A stretch of DNA of 64,000 nt, from contig OZ007571.1 in the NCBI GenBank assembly GCA_963931925.1, positions 11,339,160 to 11,403,159 on the forward strand, given 5' to 3'. The first letter of the stretch is position 1. Each line of letters starts with the position of its first letter. The notes under the pieces were generated by a model. The model was not told the origin of the DNA and did not search any database. It saw nothing but the letters and a program-made list of their open reading frames with translations. Below, one piece after another: positions 25,119 to 37,100 of the stretch. The translations under genes were made by a program, and so were the position numbers. Source of the DNA: Onchidella celtica (Eukaryota > Mollusca > Gastropoda > Systellommatophora > Onchidiidae).

Positions 25119-28100
25119 CGGGGAGATCTAGTGCAATACTATTTCAACTTTTTTGTTTCTCTTCCATACTACAAAGCCTGCCCAAACGGAAGGTATGGTC
25201 AGGGCTGTGAAGAAACTTGCAGTGAACATTGTGTTGGTGAGGCAATGTGCAATCCAGTCAATGGTTCATGTCTCCAGGGGTGTAAGTCTGGCTATACCTC
25301 ACCCCAGTGTGATACAGGTAAGTATGTGGATAAGCATAATACCCCCCCCCCCTCCAGGTGGTTTATTGCAAAATTACAAATACTCTCATCAGATATTCTA
25401 TTTTTATTTGGTGAAGACAAGAAACTTATAGCTGACACCGAAGACAATTTGTATCGAAAGAAATTGATAAAACCAGTGAGGAATAATACTACTTCTGTGA
25501 ATTATATTATACAATCTAAGTACAGAGAGAAAGAAAGAGAGGGATACAGAGAGAAAAAGAGAGAGAATGTATGTTTATGATGTATGTGCGTGTATATGAG
25601 AGAGAAGAGAAGAACGAAGAGAGACGCAGAAAGACAAAGAGAGAGAGAGAGAGAGAGAGAGAAACAGATAGGGAGAGAGAGAGATATAATTTTATTGCTG
25701 CATTTTATCGCAATGACCCATTGAATTTCATCAACACAAATTAATATTAATTTTGATCATTCAAATTTCTGACACATTGATTGTAACCTTGGTGTTTTTC
25801 TCTTACTCATTGAAGTGTGCCCTAACAAGACCTATGGTCCAGGCTGCAACATGACTTGTAGTGCTAATTGTAAAGTGAATGAGACCTTAGCACCGTCCGT
25901 GTGTGACCATGTCATAGGTCGTTGTATTCTGGGATGCATCAATGATACTGCTGCTGATGAATGTTCACGTCTTCCTGTCACTGGATCAAGTCAGTAACAA
26001 ATCACCTTCCTTTATTCACTGTCATGCTTCCTGATATTTGTATATCATACTCTGATGTCTCTGCAGATCATTTTCAAATTTGTATTTTATATTAAACTAT
26101 ACTTTATCTCCCTAAATATATTGAAAATAGTCTTGACCAACAATGTTTCTTTGTTTGTCACTTCTCATTTCTTTTTCCGCATGACCAGGGGTTTAAAGTG
26201 TGACTTAAGCATAAAGTAACACATTAGAGTACATGAATCTTTTATCCAGTGCTAATTCAGTGTTTATCGTGTACTATGTAACCTGGCATGTAAGACTGTG
26301 AACAGCTGATAAAATACTACACCCGTGCAGTATTATTTCATCTTTTATTCTTTCAAGATAAAAAGATCCCTTGAGTGCTCCGATACAAAATCCAAATGTC
26401 CTCACGAAAATATTTGATGAGGAGGAAGCAATCATACCTGACGTCGCGGAATGTTGGCATTTGTGAAAGTTTACAGTGCCAGTGAAGAATAATTTTTCTG
26501 TGAATTTTTTATTAGCAAAGTATCTGGTAACCCAAGGGTGGGTAATCAGAGACTCCCATGCCCCAGGCGGCTCTTTCAGCTTTCATCTGGGACTCTCCTT
26601 TCCTGAAATGGCAGTAAAAAAAAAATCTGTAGATGGAAAAACAATACTACTGATATAACAAATGTGGAATTTAGTGCTTGTTTTGGCTCACGCTAAAGTT
26701 GAATTCTATCGAAAATTTTAAACACGGTTCTCCTTATAAACTGAAAGGGTACCTGCCCCCAATACACACAATCACACTTGATGGAGTTCAAGATTCCACA
26801 GGACAGTTAAGGTGCAGTTTCTAAGGACAGCAAGTCAACAATGAGCAGATGAGGATAAATTTCCGTCATAGTCTCTTTGTACAAAATCTTGTTATTTTAG
26901 CAATGACGAACGTGGAGACAAAGACATCAGATTTCCCTCTTGTGGCTAGTCTTTACCTTCGTGTCCAGTTCATGTGTGAGGACGCTGTATAAGAACCAAG
27001 GCTATGCTCTTACTCCAGGGTCAACCCCATCCCCTTCCTTTCCAGTCTGGCAATGGGCCAGCACCTGGAAGGTTTTGAAATATGGGTTTGATTCCTAAGT
27101 GCATTGTTTGTAAAAAAAAAATACTACTTTTTGCAAACGGCAACTATATTACAACGTTCATGACTTTTGCAGAATGGAACTTTCGTAGATGTGCAACAAT
27201 TATTTGTCTTTTTAATCATTATTAATTGAGCTCCTTAATATCTTGAGTGAGGTGAAGATGATAGCGATCATCATGTAGAATGTTTTTGTAGTTTTTATTT
27301 TTGCCTTCAGCGACAGACGACAGTGATGGCACAGAATTAGTTATAGGTCTTGTCATGGCTGCTGTGGTAGTTTTACTCCTAGCCGTCATTCTTGCTGTGA
27401 TTTTCTGGAGGTATGTTATTGTTTTACATGTTCATTTGTGAACAAATAAGTATGAGATTTTGATAATTTAATTCACTATTTCAAAAAATGGTAGATTATA
27501 GTGAATGATAACCATCACTATAATGATCTAAAATATTGTTTGGGCATAAGATTGTCAAAATGAGCTTGAACCGACTGTTAAATGGGAACTTCTTAAGATT
27601 GAAATAAAATTTTTCTGTGTACAGTATTCAAACACAAAGAACCAGCTCAGGAAAAATAAAGAACGGGAATTAGAACGGGAGATTGAAAGGACAAATAAGC
27701 AGTTACTGGCAGAACCTAACAATCAAAACTTACAAAAACAAATGGCAATCCTTAAACAGACTTTAGAAATATTTCTGCTACATAAAGCAAGAGGGGCCCA
27801 GATAAGGTCGAGAGTTAAGTGGATAGAGCAGGGTGAAAAAAACACAAAATACTTTTTATCACTAGAAAAGAGGAACGGAATTGTAAACACAATATATGAA
27901 TTAAGGGTAAAGGATAACGTCTTTAAAAAACCGTTAGACATATTGGATCAGATCCGACAGTTTTTTGAGGGTCTGTATAGGAAAGATAGTATAGAGATGG
28001 AAGGAAAGACATTATTGAATGGCTATCTGGAAAACACTGAATATCCAATACTAGACGAAGGCGAAAAAGAACTAATGGAAAAAGATATTACAGTAGAAGA

Positions 28101-31100
28101 TATGGGAAACGCATTATCTAAACTTAACAATGAGTCAGCACCTGGGAGTGATGGACTTACGACTCCCTTCTATAAATGTTTTTGGTCTCGACTTAAAACA
28201 TTGCTATGGGAAAGCCTATCATATTCAGTTAGAAAGGGAGAACTTACAGCCACTCAAAAAAGGGGAGTAATCACATTAATACATAAGGGAAACAATCTAG
28301 AGAGGAATAACATAAACAACTGGAGACCAGTGAGTCTTACCAACACAGATTATAAAATCTTTTCTAAATGTCTAGCCTTAAAACTCCAGAGGGTCATGGA
28401 TAAACTCATACATTGCAATCAGGTAGGTTTTATTAAAGGCAGATCTATTACGAATTTGATTCGTACTATAGATGACTGTTTGACTTTAGCAAGGGAGGGA
28501 GAGGGTGGGGCAGGCATTTTGGTCTCACTGGATTTCCAAAAGGCCTTCGATAGTATTGAAAAAAAAGCAATTATATATGCACTTGAAACCTTCAACTTTG
28601 GTAATAACTTTATTCAATATGTCAAAACATTGATACGGAGTACAGAGAGCTGTGTAAAAAATGGGGGCTGGGTCTCCAAATGGTTCAATACAGAACGTGG
28701 AGTGAGGCAAGGCTGCTGTGTCAGTCCTCTACTGTTTATTTTGGTGGCAGAAATTATGGCCATCAAGATAAGACATAATCCAGATATCAAGTGTATACAA
28801 ATGGAAAATACTCTGAATCATAAACTGCTCCAGTACGCAGATGACGTAACATTGATGTTAAACCATACTGATGACCTGAGAGAAGCTCTCAGAGACATCG
28901 CAGCATTTGGAGAATTTTCAGGGTTGAAATTAAATAAGAACAAATGTAAAGGGATGGAAATAGGAGACGGGAATATGAAAACTTGTGATATGGGAATTTC
29001 GTGGGTCAACAAGGGAGATAACATGAAAATACTGGGCATTTACTTCAATGCTGATAAAGAAATATCCTGTGTGGAAGAGAATTGGAAAGAAAGGGTAAGG
29101 AAACTTGAAGAAATCATCCAAAGATGGAAAAGACGCAATTTATCATGTTATGGTAAAGTAACTGTGGTAAAGAGCTTACTACTATCACAATTGAGCTATA
29201 TAGTACAATCAGTAAGTCTGCCACAAAACATACTACAAGAAATAGACTCTAAGATATTTAAATTCATCTGGCAGAAAAAATATTCAAATAAGAAAGCATT
29301 TGAGAAGGTAAAAAGAAATGTAATTTGCAAAGAATTGTCTGAAGGAGGATTGGGTATGATTAGTATAAAGGACCAACAGAAAATATTCCTAATGAAGTGG
29401 ATGAAATGGCTGACATCGAAAGGCAATAGGACGAATGAAAGCCACATAAACACCTCTGAACATTTCTTCTCACAGTTTGGGGGTAGCAAATACTTTGTAG
29501 AAAGTAATTTCAGCCTTAAACATAAGGCAAAAATAAACACTATCACATCTTTGTTCTGGCGAACTGTAGCCAGTGCCTGGATAGAAGCAAAGGACACAAA
29601 AGTAATTGTTAGTGACACGGACAACATGTCACTACAGGAATTGTTAAATCAACCCTTGTTTGATAATAAGTTGTTCCAATATAAAAGAGACCTCCTTTTC
29701 TTCCCGAAATGGATCAAGGCAAATATAAGATATATACATGACGTGTGGAGCGAGAGAGGAATAATCAATGATAAATGCCTTCACAGAAAACCAGAGAACG
29801 CTTTTAGGCAGTGTTACAAGGAACATGATTAGGGAAGCAAAAGAGACAGCTTGTAAGCTTCCTGAATATATTGAATGTTTCTTTGCCAAAACTAATAAAC
29901 AAATAAGAAATAGATTTCTAAACAGTAGAGAAGGCACTAGTTGTGGAGTTGGCTTCTGGAAAAGAAAGCTTGATATCGATGTCACAAAATATTTTATGGT
30001 AGCAAAAAATTCATCTAGGGAAAGTAGACTTAGGCTTCTTCACTTTAAATTAATCCATAATATCTACCCTACCAATATATTACTTACAAGATTAGGAATA
30101 AAATCATCAGAAAAATGTGCTTATTGTAATGAAAGAGACTACATAGAGCATTTCTTCTTTTACTGTAAGAAAATCAGGGGATTTTGGAATCATATAGCCA
30201 ATGTCATTCTTATGAAAACGGGCCATAAATTAATCATGAACGAGGTGACAGCACTCTTTGGAATAGTGAAAAAAGATTGTAACGAATGTACAAGTAAGAA
30301 AATAAATACTATAAATCATATTATATTAGTGGCCAAGCTATGTATAAGTAAGCTGAAATATGGAACCATGAATAATATTTTCCATATCTTTGAAATAGAA
30401 TGGAAGCATAGAGAACATTTCATCGAATAGTTATTATTTGTACGCCACGAGATGTCTCAGTATCCTTAACTCATCTCAGGCTCCATTAACGTTAAATATG
30501 AATGGAAATTTTATTGTATGAGCGAGTGAAATAGAGATAAAGAAAAAAAAAAAAAAAAAGGGCAATGACGAAAAGATGAAAAATGCAACAAATTTTGGTA
30601 TTCCAATGTGCATGAAAGTAAAGTTATTCCACGGTCACTTTTTATTTTTTATATTCTGGTACTGATAATATTATATTATTATTATTTGGTTAGAAAATTG
30701 GCAGACTTTTTTTTTTTTTTTTTTACTGTTTTGTTTTCCTTGTCTCGATTGACTCTATTATGCATCACATCTGCATTAATTATAGTATAGATGACTCATC
30801 CTCTTAGTATTTAAAACCATTGGGAACACACTTAGCACATGGAAGACAGATTTATTTTATTTTATATTTTTTCTGAAATGTCTGTCTGTTCTTTTAATCT
30901 GTATTTTTAAAACTTCTGCTCAGGTTTATTATATATATTTACTGATTATTATTATGATTGGCTTGTGTTTGTATTGCTACAGTACCAGCTGTTTAAAACT
31001 GAACTCTAAAACTGATCAGCTGATAATGTTAAAGACCTAGAGGGTTCGAGAAGGCCGACAACACAGAATTCAGTAGTTAACAATTCTGGGATATAAAAGA

Positions 31101-34100
31101 CTCAAGTTGGGTCCGATCCCCAGGATAGTCCCCATAGACAGCTGTGTATTCATTTACTTGGTTATATTATTATGTTCTCTCTTACTCATCTATTTATTTA
31201 TTCATCTATTTATTTATTCATCTATTTATTGACCTTAGTCTTCACTCTTAATTCCACCGAGTATCTACATACATATATGTTCAAACACACCTGTATGGGC
31301 ATCTATATATATTTTTAAAAAAATTTAAAAAAAAATTTGAAGTTGTTCATGTCTGTTGGCTTAATTAGGTACCCTATTATTTCTTTATTTAGTGATCACT
31401 GAGTCATGCACTGAATGAAGACATTCAAAATCGCATTTCAATCTGAGCTCTTAAAAAGAAAAAAAAAAAAAGAGAGAAAGAGAAAAAAAAAGAAAAGAAA
31501 AAAAAAAAAAAAAAAAGATTGTCAAAATGTTATGTCTGTTATTTCTGAAAGTTGTGACTTCAAAACTGAGAATATTTAAACAATTAAAAATGGGGTCTTT
31601 GGCCTAATGAGATTAACGCTCTAGACATAAGTAAAACCGATGTAGGGATTGGTCTTATTTTGAACCCCCATATTGTAAAAGGCTGAATCTTGAGATGTTT
31701 GAATGAACTCCTTTGCTTTGCAGTTTTAGAGAGTTCGAATCTCCATTAAATCAACGACTGGAAAGGTAACATGAACATCTCAACAGGTAATGTCATCTTG
31801 TGTGGAGTACTGTTGGTATTTTCCATAGTCAAATTATATTGAAATAAATTTCAGCCTAATATTACACAGGAAATATATTGTTTTCAATGTCTTGTTTACC
31901 AAGGAGGAGAAGAAGAAATTCTACACCAAAGGTTCAGTCTAACATGGAAATACCTATGGACAAGATTGAGCCAGTATCCTCTCAACCCAAGAGAGCTTCA
32001 TCCTCGCAGAAGGCTGTCCACAACACAGCTGATGATGTTGGAGATGGCACAGCAGATGGTACTACTTTCATTGTACAGACAGTGTTTTCCTGTGTGTCCA
32101 TAATTTACTGAAATGAAGTTTTCACTAGCGTTGCCTGAAGATGATTTTATGAAGAAAGGCAAATTTGTAAAAGAAAAAATTAAAAGCACTGTTACAGATT
32201 AAGATTTTAGACATTTCCCTAGAGCATCTTCTGGGCTGGTGAGTCATTTCATTTATGTAAGTTAAGTATTTAAAGGGAAAAACAAAATCTTTGAAAAAAG
32301 TTTAGTGGTTTTTGTAAATAAAACAGCTGTTGACAAACTATTAACAACAATAGTGAGGGTGAAGATGGGTGTGAGATACACTAGAATCTCCAGCTGACAG
32401 TGGTGCTAATTAATTTTGATTAAGAAATAAACTAGATCTATATACTTTGAATAAGAGTGGCAAAAGCAAACAATAACAACCGCGACACAAAACAAACCAA
32501 AAGAAAAATTATGGGATGGCAGAATGTAGTAGTTTTTTGTTTCTTTTTTTTTTTTACCATATTAAAAGTTCAGCTATTTAGGTTGATAAACTACTTTCTT
32601 GTCATACAAATCTATTTATTTTTGCTACGACGTTGTTGTTTTTTTGTTGTTATTGGGTTTTTTATTTTTTTCACCATAAATTTTCTTCAGAATCAGCAAT
32701 TTTAATCAGTCGAGTGACATGACGTCACGACACTGAATTTCAGTAAGATGTCACTTGTTGACCTGTGCAGAGGTCTCATTGAAAGTAACCGTCGTGACAT
32801 CACGGTCCAGGTTACTAGTCGGGTGATGAAATTTGGTTAGTATGTGCCGATACTAAAAGTAAACAAAAGTTTAGATGCACGCGGTGTTCAATTGGGGGTG
32901 GATCAGACCAAGGCTAGTGTGGGCGCCAGATGGTGGCTGGCCGCATAGTTATTAATTATACATCACATTAAATCTCTACTCACTGACCATACCGCCAATA
33001 TTTTTTTACCAGCTGAGTGAACACATTTTATTGAAATAATGATGCCTTGATTACATCATAGACATTCAAATTTATAAATGATTCTCTCGGGCATCCTCCC
33101 TAATAAATACTTTTCATGGCAATAGATGCTCCTGATATGGCTGAGACACCGGCTACCAATGCAACAGGTGGATATTACAACACACATACTGTATGCGCGA
33201 CTGCCATTCGTATTGATGATCTGGGTGCTTTCTTGTCCAGCCATGATAAAGACTTCTACAGGAAACAGTTTGAGGTGTGTAGGCTGTGATAAACAACTAA
33301 TATGATGCGATAACTTGCCATCCATTACAGTACTATATTCTCCGCGGATATTGAATGCAAAATTAAAGAGTCGTGTCTTGATACTTGTATTTTAATTCTA
33401 AATATTTTCAAACCATTGCATCATGCTTAGTTTACCCTTTGTGTTTTGACATGCAGATACACATTCTATAGAAGAATATGACTGCAGTATTGTAATGTTA
33501 TTATGTTTAGTATTAACATTCTCAGTACAGCTTTCTCATTTATACGCTAATTCCTGCCAATGGCAATGTCAGTCCTACTGTTCAGGCAAATTAGAACATG
33601 TCACTCACTCGCGACGGTTCTTTCAGAAAGGTACATTTGGGTATTTTGTGTTCTATGGGTGCAGAAGTCACACAATATAATTACTGTTGTCTAAATTTAC
33701 TTCCTCATGTCTTGGGTGGACAGGAAAGGTCCTCCAGCCCTTGCTTACCGGAGAAAGCCGAGACTGCCAATAAAAATACCACTTCTTTAGGGGTTCTCTA
33801 CAGTTTGAAATCTGCTAGTTGATTCTGCGATTTTCTCAGCTTTAACATATTTTTCTGTAAAAATCACAATCTCCAACTAATTAATATACATATGACAAGA
33901 TTTTCAGTGTTAAAATTGTTTTCTATATTTTCGACCCAAAATTTGGAATGACCAGTACCTCAATTTGACCATCGGGGATTTTTGGACCGACCCTTCACGA
34001 TGCGTCATAATAACTGATTACTTTTGAATGTGTCGTAAAGACCAAAGTGGACCAATAGTAATGAGAGAAAAACTAGATATAACAAAATACTGGCAACTTG

Positions 34101-37100
34101 TCGCATGCAAAAAGTTGTTAAGTTGTTCTAATGTCGTTGTTTGTTTGTTTATTTGATAAATAGCTTTTGCCATACATTTTCCATAAGATGATACCAACGC
34201 ATTTATTTTTTTTCCCGAGCTCATTATACTTGTTTTGTTGCTTCTGTTTTTTTGGGTACCTCATAATTAGCAAGAAAGTTTAACTTGTTAAGTCTGGTTA
34301 TGTTTAGACAATACTGTCTGTACTTTGACATCCCCTTAGTTGCCTTTTTCGTATTTTGTTTTAGTTGCTGCTTGTTTTCAAATAGCACAGTAGTTACTTC
34401 TTCAGGTAACAGTAATTATGACAGTCATATTCAGTGAGTTTCTACCTTTTCTTTTGTTTTGTACTTTCAACGTTTATAATTTTATTGTAGATACTGGCGC
34501 ATGCCTGCTGGACTAGTACTATTTTGATTCATCTTTAGATTATGTTCTCAGACAAGAGGAAATTAAAGATGAACCTATACATCCTAATTAATTATATGAA
34601 TATTGAATGAATGACTCCTTGATGTGCATTTTACTGTTATTTAGAAAGTGCCGGGCATCATTGAGAGATTTACCATGGACGTGGGACTTAGTGATGAGAA
34701 CAAATGCAAGAACAAATACAAGAATATTTGTCCATGTAAGTTTTTCATTCATCGGATGTAACAGAACACGATTGTGATCCTCCCAATGGCTTTCAATTAT
34801 TTCATCTGTCTAAGGTTCTAGCATGGCTTTAAATTGTTAGCCACAGACTCAACGCTTTAAAAAACATAATATTATGTACATTGCTTATTATGACTAATGT
34901 ATTGGTGCACTCTAGAAATACATTAAGATATATTAGGATATTGGCTTGTTTTGGGATTCAGAATAGTTTAAATTTTTCATTCAGAGGTCAGATATATGTA
35001 ATATCTAACAACTCTTAAAGTTCCTTCTCTGCTATTTCTTTGGATCATAATGACAAGAAAGTCCACCTAATCATGAAACATGAATATACGCAATCATTGC
35101 TTTGGAGGTCTATGAATTAGTCGGGGCAAAAGCTTCCCGTGTGTACGGGAGGAGGATCAACTTTAAAAGCATTGCTGAAAGGAGGAAATGAGAGCGTCTT
35201 TCTTTCAGACTTGTCAGGTACAGTGCTGTCTGTCAGGAGAATTTCTTTCCTTATACAAACACGAACGTTACACAAATAAAATTAAGATTTCTTTCTTTCA
35301 ATGAGGCTAAGTATTTCTGATGAGAATTTACTTCGTCCTTTTTAGTACCAGTACCACTTCCTACAGACAGTTTAGTCTTAACATTTTAATGACAGCGCCC
35401 TCTTTCTTCAGGAATGTTTTTAAACGCATTGAATAAGCTCAGAGTGGCAGTCTTAAATTCAATGACTGTAAAAAAAAAAGTCTTACAGTTGTTTTTCTTT
35501 GACAACAAAAGTTATTTGCATAAAATTAATGTTCTACTTTTCAAAGATGACCATTCTCGTGTCCACCTGAAGATAAATCGGAACAGACATGAAGGCGACT
35601 ACATCAATGCATCATATGTGGAGGTAATAATTACATTTCTTATGATAATCCCACGTTTATTGTTATTGTTGTTGCATTGTTATTATCATATTATTTTCAA
35701 TGTTGCCATTTGCTGTTGAAAAGAAACATAATTTAAGATGTGTGTGTGCGTGTGTATGTGCGTGTGTGTGTGCATGCGTGTGTACCACATGCCACAAAAA
35801 ATGAACTGCATCTCTTCATATTTTCTCTTTTTGATAGAATAGATTGCATTTGTTAAACTATGCTCTTAATCATTACTTCACAAAACAACAAAATTCACAA
35901 ACATGTTTCCTTCCATTGAGAATCCATTTGGACCCTACTACACAGGTTTTTCATCATTTCTTTGAGTGGTCAAATTTTATTGTCAACGTGTATATCATAG
36001 CACTGTTTTAGACATGGTACAGTACCTGTAGTCATCAGGCTTTTCTTTTCTACAGTGTCATGATTCGGATATTATTAAAACTCACGCAGAGAGTGAGTTG
36101 TTGTTGTTTACCAGGGCCATGAGAAATTGGCTGGTGGCCTTGAACGGTCCTCGCGAAATTATAGTTGGTGAGTAAATAAATGTAAAGTTAAACTGTTAGA
36201 TTCACGCTTGTGGGTTTTAATGTTCGTGATTAATAAGTAATGGAGTAGGGGTGAAACAAGGTGGGGACAGTTGACATTGTTAAGTATGACTAGACAAGTT
36301 TTGCACGTTAACTGGCTGGTAGAATAGTGCAGACGTATTACTACAGTTAAAATGGTGGGAGGTTTCGACCTATGAGATAGCTGAACTAATTGGGCCAGCG
36401 GACTAGCACGCTGGGTAGTTAGATAGTATATAACATCGTGTAACGTTCAGATTTAGTGAATACAGACGAGAGAAGCATCGTTTCGTGAAGTATCTCCGGT
36501 TGGCCAGTACCTGAACTGTGTGGTCTGAAGACTAAGAAGTCCTTGCTAACGGACTGACTGAGCTCTCGAAAGAAAGGTCTGAGTGGGCTGACCTTTGAAA
36601 GCCCACGCTGCGCTATTTTGATGTTCGCGCCTCTCAGTAGGCGTGAGCAATGGTAATATATCTTAATTATTCAAGTATAATAGAGATCGGAGATAGAGAG
36701 AGAACTACAGCCTCATAGGAAGACTAAGGAAACCCCAGCTGGCACTCGACCACGAGTGTCCTGTATGATAGATCTATTGCCATAGTATGATTGGAATAAT
36801 ATAGCACATTGTTGATGAATTGAATAGTGATTGTGCATAAAATATAGTCTTTTGGCAACTGCTTAAATTACCTACAAGCCGAAGAGTGCTTCTGTAGGCT
36901 TTGAACGTACTGGGCTCTCCTAACATTTAAGCCCATATGATTTATGGAGAGTTTGCCTGGCGACTGGCCAGTGGCGACTCAACTGTCACTTTAAATTGAT
37001 ATCCAGTTTCGTATAATATACCTATTTACTATTGATTGCAGTACCTCCATAGTTACATGAATATCATTGGTTAAGTTATTAATTAGAGTTTTTGGTTTGA

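Larger units (their letters stand above)
27548..31529 (+). mobile_element. LINE C: L1/Tx1-type LINE, 5'-truncated, 15-bp TSD
   Basis: The body (27563-31514) is bounded by AAGATTGTCAAAATG at 27548-27562 and 31515-31529. The coding frame runs from the 5' junction without a stop to 29832 and includes GEKNTKYFLSLEKRNG, NWRPVSLTNTDYKI, LDFQKAFDSI, GVRQGCCVSPLL and the catalytic YADD near 28835. The C-terminal part (CAYC...HFFFYC knuckle) is in another frame, so there is one frameshift between about 29768 and 29832. The 3' UTR is about 1.1 kb and ends in an A-rich tail at 31450-31514. It is sense-oriented in the host intron. Confidence 0.92.

Noticed and set aside
31591-31760. tRNA-like A box (TTTGGCCTAATGAG) and B box (AGTTCGAATCTCC)
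   Set aside because: About 130 bp apart with no cloverleaf fold; perhaps a degraded tRNA-derived SINE, but not supportable.
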